Origin: Chionoecetes opilio
Lineage: Eukaryota > Arthropoda > Malacostraca > Decapoda > Majidae
DNA: 64,000 nt
Direction: 5' to 3'
Assembly (NCBI GenBank): GCA_016584305.1
Contig: JACEEZ010026262.1
Span: 88,678-152,677, forward strand
Part shown: positions 11,771-21,512 of the stretch, one piece after another
How positions within the stretch are numbered: position 1 is the first letter of the stretch
Layout: every line of letters begins with the position of its first letter
The notes under the pieces: generated by a model
Databases searched by the model: none
Seen by the model: the letters and a program-made list of their open reading frames with translations, nothing else
What the model was told of the DNA's origin: nothing
Translations under genes and position numbers: made by a program

Positions 11771-12591
11771 AGCTCTGAAACACTTGATGCATCAGCCGAG
11801 CAGCAGAGTAATGGCCCAGCGCCGCTTCATTACCCACGGGGCCAGCTGAGGGACGCTCCAGCCAGGTGTGACGCCGGCCTGAACGCCGCCTGGGTACTGA
11901 GTGACGAGCCTCCTCCCCTCACACGTCCCCTACGTATAATTATTGCATTGGCAGACACAACACATCCACTTAAGCACACCTTACAGCTGTAAGGTTTCTG
12001 GTTTTGTGCCCTCACGCGTGACTATAAAACAGAAGTGCAATAGATCGTATGGACCCCAAGAAGGTAGTATCGTTATAAAAGGCTACCCAAGATTCCCCAG
12101 CGATAACGAAGCCAAGAAATATGCCAAACATGGATGAGACATTTCTTACGCTCCTCTCTCGTGAGTCTTGGCATCGAGTGTGTTGCGGTGACTGCACAAC
12201 GCACCAAACACAGTCCCGCTTGACCTGCCATTTACCTGCCGATGTTCCGCGTGATGAGGGGGGGGGGGGGGGGGGCTGCCGTGGTGGGAGTGGTCGTGAG
12301 AGTGGTGGTGGGAAGAGGGGGGTGCAAGGCAGTGGTGGCAGTGTCGTGGAGAAGCAGGATGGAGGTTCGCATTATTGGCTCAGCGGGGATGCAGTCAGAG
12401 TGTCGCGTTGTCGTGAAGGCTTGGCGGTGCCCACAGACTGCCTGCCCTCCGCCTGTCTCCAAGAGGATCCCTGCACCACGCACCATCTATATCGCAGTGG
12501 CTACCGCAGACAATTATCAGACACTAAGAATTACATTGAAAATATCTTAAATCTCACACAATAGTCACTGATTCGTTAGTGTCAGTAAACA
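11771..12591. other. mixed DNA, G-run at 12259-12274, no gene assigned
   Basis: The open frames over 12121-12564 cross a GTGG-rich stretch and have no recognisable domain. Confidence 0.45.
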
Positions 12592-12877
12592 AAGGTAAAG
12601 GTAAAGATGGGGGCATACGCTATGCTGCGCGTGGCCTCGGTGCTCATCTCCGTTGCATTAGTATCTGAGCCTGTGGTGGGTGACAAGTTGACAACCCATT
12701 GCCCCGGGACACAAGGCTAGTGTGACATCCTGGTTACGGTACTAACAGAGACCTTCCCCAGGTACCCATTTATCAGCCCTGAGAGGAAACTCGCCACCGA
12801 CTTGCCCTGGCCCGGATTCGAACCAGGGCCCGCAGATTCGTAGCTAGGCGCCCTAGCCACTACACCACGGAGGCGAC
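12592..12877 (-). mobile_element. tRNA-derived SINE, full length
   Basis: On the minus strand the element starts at 12877 with GTCGCCTCCG, then TGGTGTAGTGGCTAG (A box) and GGTTCGAATCC (B box), a tRNA-like head of about 70 nt. A body follows and ends in a GTAAAGGTAAAGAT-type repeat (TTTACC on the sense strand) at 12592. Two more copies lie at 13101-13312 and 34564-35127. Confidence 0.9.
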
Positions 12878-13100
12878 AAAGTACACAAAGGAGTGAAAAA
12901 GTTTATTCAAAAGGTTGAGAAACTTAGCAGAAACAAATCAAAGCATCCTAGAGAAAGAGACAAGGTGAGGGGATTACTTGGCATTTCTTGTATTCTAAAT
13001 CAAAGGCCTCTGGCCAAGGACTAAACAAAGAAATAACAAAGAGCCCGCTATAATAGCTGCCAGTTCCCATAAAGAAGACAGTAAGAGAATCTATAGAGAG

Positions 13101-13312
13101 GTAAGGTAAAGGTAAAGATGGGGGCATACGCTATGCTGCGCGTGGCCTCGGTGCTCATCTCCGTTGCATTAGCTTTTGAGCCTGTGGTGGGTGAGAACCT
13201 GTTACCCCGGAACACAGGGCTAGTGTGACATCCGGGTTACCACAGTTATCTTCCCCAAGTCTCCCCAGGTAGTAGGTCCCCTACCCATTTATCAACCCCA
13301 AGAGGGGCTGGC
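13101..13312 (-). mobile_element. tRNA-derived SINE, head-truncated copy
   Basis: Body and tail match the 12592-12877 copy closely (GGGGGCATACGCTATGCTGC, GTGTGACATCC). The tRNA-like head is replaced by unrelated DNA after about 13312. Confidence 0.85.
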
Positions 13313-14086
13313 TGATCTAGTGCGGGAGGTGTCTTGACACTTCTCTCTTAAAAAAAAATCATTGAGAAAATTAAGTGTTAGGAAGGTGAAAAAATAAAAT
13401 CAGGAATTCCAGAGTTTACCATTGCAAGGGATGACAGAATGAAGATACTGGTTAACTCTTAAGAAAGCGTTCTTAAGAAAATAAGCGTTCATTGAAATTT
13501 GAAATATGGCTCTGATTTCACTGAGCGTCCTACACGATAAACTACATTATTATGCGGTATTCTTGGCCGAGTTTGAAGACGATAGAGTTATTAGTTTTTT
13601 CCATGAATATTTTTCAATAAGTTTTGGACAATTTTTGCAAACTTTAATTTCTATCTCTTTCCTCATAAATGATCGTATGGTGATTTGTTTTATACTACTC
13701 GATAAAAAAAATCCTTCCTCTACATGTGGGACGCGTATTTCAGCTATTGCCGCGATATTGGCTTTTGGGCAAAAAAAAAAAAAAAATTCAAACTCATTTT
13801 CCTTTTTTTTTTTTTAAGCTATGAAAATACTTGCGAAATTGCCTATAGCATTCTTTTGTTAAATGCTACAGTCAGATTCGATACAAGTCAAACCTTCTTT
13901 TGGGAGCTAGAAACTATTCATGACTAATGCGGGAAAAAATATGAGCAATTAAAGATTATATGTCATACTGATCTACTTTTACTTAATGAAATAATATTCC
14001 AGACATCTCGGATTTGTATTTAGACTATTAGCAGCCATGTTATAGCTTTTGGCACCTATTTCACTGCTTTTTAACAGGATGTTAGG
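13313..14086. other. AT-rich, nothing identified
   Basis: Open frames at 13506-13927 have no recognisable motif and end in poly-A/poly-T stretches. Confidence 0.45.
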
Positions 14087-14236
14087 CACTCCAAGGTGCG
14101 GGCATCACGGGAGCGACACTCCAAGGTGCGGGCATCACGGGAGCGACACTCCAAGGTGCGGGCATCACGGGAGCGACACTCCAAGGTGCGGGCATCACGG
14201 GAGCGACACTCCAAGGTGCGGGCATCACGGGAGCGA
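14087..14236. repeat. 30-bp minisatellite, 5 units
   Basis: Five identical units starting CACTCCAAGGTGCGGG and ending CACGGGAGCGA. Open reading frames through it are products of the 3n period. Confidence 0.97.
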
Positions 14237-14347
14237 CACTCCTCTTTTTACCCGTTGTTGTTCATTATTGTCCAGCCTCGTTGGCGTCATTCTCCTCCTG
14301 GGACTCTTTTCACTTTCTTCTTACACTCCTTAGCTGGAGGTGTTGGC

Positions 14348-14905
14348 GACTTGTAATGGTAATATTCCATGTACAATAATGACTTGTAATGGTAATATTC
14401 CATGAACAATAATGACTTGTAATGGTAATATTCCATGAACAATAATGACTTGTAATGGTAATATTCCATGTACAATAATGACTTGTAATGGTAATATTCC
14501 ATGAACAATAATGACTTGTAATGGTAATATTCCATGAACAATAATGACTTGTAATGGTAATATTCCATGAACAATAATGACTTGTAATGGTAATATTCCA
14601 TGTACAATAATGACTTGTAATGGTAATATTCCGTGTACAATAATGACTTGTAATGGTAATATTCCATGAACAATAATGACCTGTAATGGTAATATTCCAT
14701 GTACAATAATGACTTGTAATGGTAATATTCCATGTACAATAATGACTTGTAATGGTAATATTCCATGTACAATAATGACTTGTAATGGTAATATTCCATG
14801 AACAATAATGACTTGTAATGGTAATATTCCATGTACAATAATGACTTGTAATGGTAATATTCCATGTACAATAATGACTTGTAATGGTAATATTCCATGA
14901 ATAAT
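14348..14905. repeat. 33-bp minisatellite, ~17 units
   Basis: Unit starts GACTTGTAATGGTAATATTC and ends CAATAAT, with an A/T alternation (ATGAACA or ATGTACA). It keeps two minus-strand frames open (11-residue units MEYYHYKSLLY and HGILPLQVIIV). Confidence 0.97.
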
Positions 14906-15167
14906 AATCAATGTTTGGGAACTTTCCATTTCCGGCAGATCCGTCACGCTCGCCTTCAAGTGAATTAATTTGCTACTTGACACAGCTCAAGCATTACCGC
15001 TCCGGTTATAGCGCTCCGTTATCGTCGCCTCTTATTATACTTTCGTTGCCCTGCTACTTGGTCAATATATACATTATTAAATAGTTGACCAAGTCTTTCA
15101 TTTCAACCGTAATAGACTTTTTCTTTGTTTTCAAGTCCTTCCTTCGAAGGGAAGCAAGGGGATGAGT

Positions 15168-15296
15168 CCTCTCATGACAGCATGTGAGTAGCTGTCCACC
15201 CTGGACTAGTGTTGTAAAGTCTTAACGTGAGGTCTATCGAATCTACAACACCAGCCCAGGGTGGACAGTTACTCGCAGGCTGTCATGAGAGTCTTT
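15168..15296. repeat. short inverted repeat upstream of a Penelope-like end
   Basis: CTCTCATGACAGCATGTGAG then GCTGTCCACCCTGG at 15168-15215 pairs with CCAGGGTGGACAGTTACTCG then CTGTCATGAGAG at 15255-15293. The loop is about 35 bp. Confidence 0.8.
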
Positions 15297-15357
15297 CATC
15301 AAGATACCCTACATGAGAGGACTCACACCATGTATCAATTAGCAGTGATCACTTGGC

Positions 15358-15383
15358 CTGATGATGCCAATAGTTTGGCGAAA
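15358..15383 (+). ncRNA. hammerhead-ribozyme-like core (candidate)
   Basis: CTGATGA at 15358-15364, a small stem GCCAA/TTGGC around TAGT, then GAAAC at 15380. CUGAUGA-stem II-GAAA is the hammerhead core and is known in Penelope-like elements. There is one unpaired T before stem II, and helix III with its cleavage site was not found. Could be a degenerate copy. Confidence 0.3.
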
Positions 15384-15465
15384 CGTTGCTCATTAAACCC
15401 CAACACATGTGAAGAACAGTGTTTATGTTGCCCTGAAAACCATCAAGGAAAGTCACCACCCCATG

Positions 15466-15581
<116 letters not shown>

Positions 15582-16198
15582 CGTGAGGTGGTGATATATA
15601 CTAGAGAAAAAAGAAAAGGATGAAGAATTTATAAAAGAGCCAATAAGATTTCAGAAAAAAGTTCCTTTGAAGCCTCTGTTGATAAAGTGTGCACAGCTTA
15701 CTTTACGAAGTAGCAACAACTTTTGCACATATAGGGAAAGAAAAAAGTGAGATCAAGGAAAGTACTGCTTAGATAAGACGGTTAAGAAGTTGTTAGTATG
15801 ACTGGTAGATTGTTGAAAGACACAGTGGACGCGAGCAAATCTATAATATTTGTAGGCAATAAGATAATAAATAGAATATAATTGTAAGAAAGAAAATTGA
15901 AATGAGCACCATCATGAGAAATTAGGTGATAGAAGAATTAACAGGAAAAATTGTTTCATATATATAGAGTTGGTAAATATGAATGTGGCAAACACAGGCC
16001 AATAATGGTAACTTTTCAGAGCTTTCCAGAGAACATTTAAAGCAGATGAGGATATACTATATATAGACACAGAGATAAGAAGCTATCTAAACAAAGAGGA
16101 TAGGGAATTCTTTGAAGAAAAAAATGTGAAGCAGGAAAGAAGAAAAACAGAGATCAGGAGAGAGAGATCTTTTCTCCACGGAAGTATGGCTTCAAAAA

Positions 16199-16616
16199 GT
16201 GATGCTTAAACAAGTGAGAACATTAAGTGAAGACCTGACAGTAACACAATATATGGGTAGTAACATGAAAATATTGTATCCTAATGTAGATGGTTTAGGA
16301 TCCAAGGGGTTGAAGTTAAAGGATGTACTAATACAAGACAAGATGCTCACTGTTTTTTGTTATACAGAAAGAAAATTGTATGACACTATAACAAGCGATT
16401 CATTGAATACATTGAAATAAGATCATTATAACACATGGAGGAAAGACAAGGAAATAAAGTAATGATATACTAACAAATAAAGAACTACATACATGTCAAG
16501 AAGGTCAAAATGGATACACCAAAAGTTAAATCAATAGCAGTGGAAATATCGACCAAAGAAGGAAACATAATCATTGCCTACTCTATAAATACCCCCTTGA
16601 ACAAGGACTGGGGATG
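16199..16616 (+). pseudogene. LINE endonuclease N-terminal fragment
   Basis: Residues MKILYPNVDGLGSKGLKLKD resemble the start of a LINE endonuclease domain (typically ILYTNADGL followed by a TETKL motif; here YTERKL). After a stop, another frame at 16501-16614 reads KVKSIAVEISTKEGNIIIAY, which is the expected continuation. So this is a frameshifted fragment lacking the reverse transcriptase. The AG-rich 15600-16198 upstream may be its decayed 5' part. Confidence 0.65.
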
Positions 16617-16820
16617 AAGATGAATATGGAAGGCTAGTCAATAATACACCATGAAGCGGAAAATCCTTCTTGCAAATGACAGGATACGTCCCAAGGAGTA
16701 CGGCTTGTTTCCCCCAGGACGTTTTCCTCCTGACACTTTTCCCTCCCGGACACATTCTCTCGAGGACATTTTCCCTCCTTACAACTTTCCCCAACCTCTA
16801 GCAGAGCTATAGTTTTTATT

Positions 16821-17180
16821 GACAGCGAGCTTCGCTCGCTGTCGCTTACCATAAGACCCGTGGAACCAAGTTTCCGCCAAAAAGTGTATAACTACTCCTA
16901 AATATTGTCGGATTGAGCTGAAATTTGACATGCACGTAGTGCTGTCAAAATCAATGGGGGTCGTCGGAAAAATTTGTTTGCGTAAAACAAGCCCTTAATG
17001 AGTAATTAGCGTAAACTACTCCTAATTATTGTCGGATTGAGCTGAAATTCAACATCCAAGTAGTGCTGTCAAAATCAATGGGGGTCTGTACAACAAACAT
17101 TTTGCATAGAACAAGCCCTTAATGAGTAATTCACGTAATGAGTTAATTGGCTGGAACGTGGCTCGCTGTCACGTTCCAGC
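16821..17180. repeat. 123-bp direct repeat bounded by terminal hairpins
   Basis: Two tandem units (about 16890-17012 and 17014-17137) share ATTGTCGGATTGAGCTGAAA and TCAAAATCAATGGGGGTC. A 10-bp-stem hairpin GACAGCGAGC/GCTCGCTGTC lies at 16821-16843, and an 11-bp-stem hairpin GCTGGAACGTG/CACGTTCCAGC at 17150-17180. Confidence 0.8.
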
Positions 17181-17370
17181 CGCAAGAACTGAGCCAAAAG
17201 CAAAGGGGCCAGAGGCTGGACGTCTATACTTGATTCAATTAAGACATTTTTATTAAAACTGGTATCACGAAATTATTCATTCAATCTTATCTCAAACCTT
17301 TGTTTTTGGTATCATTCTAGCATTACTTTTGTGTTTTCACTTGCCATGGCCACTGTTGTGCGGGGCTGGG

Positions 17371-18660
17371 TTAAAGTAATCGTCCAGACCCAATTTTTTT
17401 TTGCCGAATTATGTTGAATGTACATTCAAAACACCTAATCCACCAAAAATAATTGATTTCCAGGCCTTATTTCCGTAAAAACACGACTTTTGTAAAAAGC
17501 GCGCGAAAAAAAAAACCTTCCCTCCAACAGGGCTACGACTGTTATTGATGACGTCAGAACAGGGACGCCCGCAGACACTCTGTCTGACACCTGTCGGCAA
17601 ATGTTATGATGAGCGATTGTACTTCGGTGTCAGACAGTGAATCTGTCGCTGTGACAGATCTAGAGAACGATGCTCAATCTGACACCGAAAGAAATGACGC
17701 TGGTCGCGTATACTATGAGGAAAACGAACCTCAGATTGTCATGGAATCCTATGTTTGAGCCCGAGTACGAGGTGGATGAACAGGTGTTAGCAGAGCCTGA
17801 GGTTCAGCAGGAGGACCTGGCACTTCTCCAAAACATGGATTGGTAAATAAGATTAAACCATGTGTGTATGGGAATCACAATGAAGGTACTTTCGAGATAA
17901 TCCTATGGTTAGTTTTGGAGCTACAGTCAAACGTCATTACTCGGAAACCACATACTAGCATTAACTACAGACAGCATAGAGTTGGAAAATATGCGGGCGG
18001 GAAGGCAGAAAGTGTGACAGCCACACCACCACAGGGTCTCTCACCACAGGGCACGCCCACTCCACAACTGGTTTACTTGGTCTTGTTAAGAGGCAAAGCC
18101 TCACAGTCGTGGTGGTCCACCGCTGCTGCCAGTCCTGGCGTCCCTGTCTAACAGGGCCACCTGGTCTGGTATAGTGTTGGACTGAGTCACTGTCTTACGG
18201 GGGGGCGCCGTTTCTCAACACAACTGCTCGCCCCAACACACTATAGGCGTGTATCACCCTACACACGCCACTCCTTTCCGTGTGCAAACTTTTCTCGAAA
18301 GGCACAGCTGTCTTGCTGCACCCATAAAGGATGCATGCATGTGGCATATAGCAAAAAAAATCTATCAGAAACACCCAAATATCTTCAAGTACTATATTTA
18401 TCTCTGTGTTTACGTGCCTCTCTGATCAGCGCGGGAAGATGAGCCTCCCTGATGGTACGTCACCGAGCCTGAGCCTGAGCGTCTGCAAACCTTGAGAGCG
18501 TTTTGAAAACTCGGGGAATTTGCAGATTTTGATTGCGGATTATTTAAAAACGGCTGACTGGATACAAAAAGTGACGACGTGTTGTTGATATACTCGTTAA
18601 TGGCTATGATTTGATTGCATTAAATCAGGAATGATGAAATGGTCTGGACGATTACTTTAA
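17371..18660 (+). mobile_element. TTAA-flanked 1.29 kb DNA element, copy 1
   Basis: Begins TTAAAGTAATCGTCCAGACC and ends with its exact inverse at 18660, so TTAA lies at both ends, as for piggyBac/Kolobok-type insertions. Nearly identical over its whole length to 35361-36648. It carries the same acidic ORF start (from 17606), broken here by loss of two bases near 17753. The superfamily is not assignable from the termini alone. Confidence 0.92.
17606..17849 (+). pseudogene. frameshifted copy of the acidic transposon ORF
   Basis: Parallel to 35596-35838. It reads identically apart from single substitutions (for example LEND for LEYD) until a two-base deletion near 17753 removes the YMFEP frame. 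Confidence 0.8.
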
Positions 18661-19376
18661 GTTAGGACTTGGGTTTAGGTTTAAATTGGGTTAGAAGGCT
18701 TGAAAGTGGGGTTAGGTTAGGTTAGGAGGACAAAACCACCTACAAAGAAGTAATTCTACATATTTATCATTATTGTCATCATCATAAAGAAAATAAACTT
18801 ATATTAAGCAAATTAAATGTAACGTAGTTCCTAGCCTAGGTAAATTCTAATCTAAAGCCTCCATGGATTTTCCTTAATCCTCGTCTATCTTATATTTCAT
18901 ACTAATTAACATGAACTTAAACGCCTACTACACCAGGAATAGACTCAGGTATGAGGTAGTTAGTGCACACTGGCGGTTGTAGCGGGGGAGGCCACCAGGG
19001 TCATGCCCCACCTCCCTCCAAAAAGAAAAATCGTGTAGTTTTCCCCCTTAAAAAAATCAATGAAAACTAATCATCACCATGTGCTTGCACATCATTTCCA
19101 TGCCACTATACGCATCCTTTTCCACCACAATAATATTTTGCACTGGCAGGTGTGGGCACTTGTACAGTGCACTGAGTGCAGTCATACATATGCGTTAATG
19201 GTTACTTCAGGTCGTCTGGCCACATGGCCGTACCGCCCCCCCACCCAAGGCTTTTCCGAAAATCTGCCAGTGGCAGTAGCAGTTTCTTCAGAAGGGGAGC
19301 AGCAGCTCGATCACTTTAGGAGGTGGCGTGGTCTTGGTTTTGGTCTGTGTCTTTGTCTTGGTGTTGGTGTTGCAGG
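18661..19376. other. 3' flank of the membrane-protein gene
   Basis: 18713-18731 is a short GGTTAGGTTAGG block. The rest is unique-looking apart from the satellite-like unit at 19003-19050. Confidence 0.5.
19003..19050. repeat. isolated satellite-like unit outside the array
   Basis: AAAAATCGTGTAGTTTTCCC with flanking C-runs matches the unit of the 20585-29560 satellite, 1.5 kb away on the other side of the membrane-protein gene. Confidence 0.6.
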
Positions 19377-20138
19377 TCAAAAGGCGCCTCCTGCCCCAGC
19401 AGGGCCTTCATCCCAGGCCATATCCAGCACCAAGACCACCATGGCCACGCTGCCCACCACACTCATGGCCACTAAAGTGGTGATGGCCGCCGACACAAAC
19501 TGGACACTGGGGGTGGTGGTGGTGGAGGAGGCCTTAGTGGAGGGGGTGGGGTTTGTGGTGGTGATGTTGACGGAGGAGTACCCGTATTCCGCACAATTTA
19601 CAGTAGACAACACGGTCAGGGTGGAGGTCGGCAGGTGGTCGGGGAAGGAAAGGGCCGCGTGTTCAGCCTTGGTCGTCCCCACCAGCAGGCTGAAGGTCAC
19701 CTCCTGCCCCGCCACCGCCACCTGCAGGTGAAGCAGCTCGTGCCCTTTCAATACTTTGTACTGTATCAACTCTTCCTTGTACCGGCCGTCGCAGCCCTTA
19801 GCCCACAGGAACACGACGGCCTTCCTTGCATCCCACCACACATCCGCCGTACGGCTTACTGCCCCGCTGGCGGCCTGGACAGTCATGGTGCAGGACGGCG
19901 CGTAGTAGATCAGTCTCGGCAGGGTCAACAGTACGGGCAGGGCCAGGGTGAGGTTCTTGAGATTTTTTGAGACAGTGGTCCAATTGCAGGGCAGTTCATG
20001 GCAATGGGAGGCCTGTATTACAGGCCCGGTGCTGACATGGCCTGCACAGACCTGCTGCAGGGCTGAGGCCGTGGGCGTGTGAGCGGCTGTGGCCGAGCCC
20101 TGAAGCAGCAGGAGCAGCAGCGGCAGCCGTGCAGCCAT
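19377..20138 (-). CDS. putative single-pass type I membrane glycoprotein, 253 aa
   Basis: I do not recognise the family. The ORF starts with a clear signal peptide (MAARLPLLLLLLQGSATA, residues 1-18). An ectodomain with several Cys and three N-glycosylation sequons (NWT, NLT, NIT) follows. Residues about 190-212 form a Ser/Thr/Pro-rich stalk. A hydrophobic segment at about 213-238 (FVSAAITTLVAMSVVGSVAM and onward) is followed by a short tail of about 15 residues. This ordered architecture, high GC content and lack of low-complexity repeats set it apart from the window's other long ORFs. The plus-strand ORF over 19060-19731 is its shadow. It may be single-exon or the coding exon of a spliced gene; the TGA at 19379-19377 might be bypassed by splicing. 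A LINE tail lies directly upstream of its 5' end (20153). Confidence 0.7.
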   Translation of the reverse strand: MAARLPLLLLLLQGSATAAHTPTASALQQVCAGHVSTGPVIQASHCHELPCNWTTVSKNLKNLTLALPVLLTLPRLIYYAPSCTMTVQAASGAVSRTADVWWDARKAVVFLWAKGCDGRYKEELIQYKVLKGHELLHLQVAVAGQEVTFSLLVGTTKAEHAALSFPDHLPTSTLTVLSTVNCAEYGYSSVNITTTNPTPSTKASSTTTTPSVQFVSAAITTLVAMSVVGSVAMVVLVLDMAWDEGPAGAGGAF

Positions 20139-20152
20139 CAGGGCGGGGTGTT

Positions 20153-20222
20153 ACATAAGAACATAAGAAAATAAGGAAGCTACAAGAGGCCGTGAGAGCT
20201 AGATGAGGTAGTTCCTGTAACT
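20153..20222 (-). mobile_element. LINE 3' tail fragment
   Basis: Carries ACATAAGAAAATAAGGAAGC, AAGAGGCCGTGAGAG and GGTAGTTCCTGTAAC, the family tail. It lies 15 bp upstream of the membrane-protein start codon. Confidence 0.8.
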
Positions 20223-20356
20223 GTTACAGCAACACTGTGACTGCGGCTGCCCAGGTTTGTCAGTGTTGATTTTCACAATGATCTTGTTTTTCGTGAAATT
20301 CAGTGATATGGGTGGGCTTTGTGTGTGTGGCGGCGTTATGACACAGGCAGGAAGCA

Positions 20357-20412
<56 letters not shown>

Positions 20413-20441
20413 AAGGCTTCTTCCTGTCACCTTCCAGGAAC

Positions 20442-20473
<32 letters not shown>
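20357..20473. repeat. two CA tracts
   Basis: CA repeats at 20357-20409 and 20442-20473, separated by unique sequence. Confidence 0.97.
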
Positions 20474-20476
<3 letters not shown>

Positions 20477-20584
20477 GGTTTGGGTGTGATGTGGCGTTGT
20501 GACACAGGCACAAAACACCCCCCGCTGTGGCCGGGTGTTCCAGAACACAGACGATCACTGGCGGATTTAAGGGGGGGGGGGGAC

Positions 20585-21512
20585 CACCACAAAGGAAAAA
20601 TCATGTAGTTTGCCCCCCACAAGGGAAAAATCATGTAGTTTGCCCCCCACAAGGGAAAAATCATGTAGTTTGGCCCCCACAAGGGAAAAATCATGTAGTT
20701 TGCCCCCCACAAGGGAAAAAATCATATAGTTTGCCCCCACAAGGGAAAAATCATGTAGTTTGCCCCCCACAAGGGAAAAATCATGTAGTTTAGCCCCCAC
20801 AAGGGAAAAATCATGTAGTTTGCCCCCCACAAGGGAAAAATCATGTAGTTTGGCCCCCACAAGGGAAAAATCATGTAGTTTGCCCCCCACAAGGGAAAAA
20901 TCATGTAGTTTGCCCCCCACAAGGGAAAAATCATGTAGTTTGACCCCCACAAGGGAAAAATCATGTAGTTTGCCCCCACAAGGGAAAAAATCATGTAGTT
21001 TGCCCCCACAAGGGAAAAATCATGTAGTTTGCCCCCACAAGGGAAAAATCATGTACTTTGCCCCCCACAAGGGAAAAAAACATGTAGTTTGCCCCCCACA
21101 AGGGAAAAAATCATATAGTTTGCCCCCCACAAGGGAAAAATCATATAGTTTGCCCCCCACAAGGGAAAATCATGTAGTTTGCCCCCCACAAGGGAAAAAT
21201 CATATAGTTTGCCCCCCACAAGGGAAAATCATGTAGTTTGCCCCCCACAAGGGAAAAATCATATAGTTTGGCCCCCACAAGGGAAAAATCATGTAGTTTG
21301 CCCCCCACAAGGGAAAAAATCATGTAGTTTGCCCCCCACAAGGGAAAAATCATATAGTTTGCCCCCCACAAGGGAAAAATCATGTAGTTTGCCCCCCACA
21401 AGGGAAAAATCATGTAGTTTGCCCCCCGTAAAGGAAAATTCGTGTAGATTGCCCCCCACAAAGGAAAAATCATGTAGTTTGCCCCCCGTAAAGGAAAAAT
21501 CATGTAGTTTGG
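20585..21512. repeat. satellite, 30-bp unit (GGGAAAAATC type)
   Basis: About 31 head-to-tail units built from CAAGGGAAAAATCATGTAGT and TTGCCCCC. Units differ mostly in the C-run length and one base (GTAG/ATAG). A variant with CCGTAAAGGAAAA appears near the right end (21425, 21485). Confidence 0.97.

Noticed and set aside
12121..12564. 147-codon plus ORF
   Set aside because: Crosses a poly-G run and GTGG-rich DNA; no recognisable motif.
12810..12877. True tRNA gene
   Set aside because: A and B boxes are present, but the cloverleaf is degenerate and the head is fused to a repeated SINE body found three times.
14348..14905. CRISPR array
   Set aside because: Repeats are contiguous with no spacers, and the DNA is eukaryotic.
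14287..14983. 203- and 217-codon repeat proteins (MEYYHYKSLLY; HGILPLQVIIV)
   Set aside because: A 33-bp tandem repeat without stops explains both frames; no signal peptide or start context.
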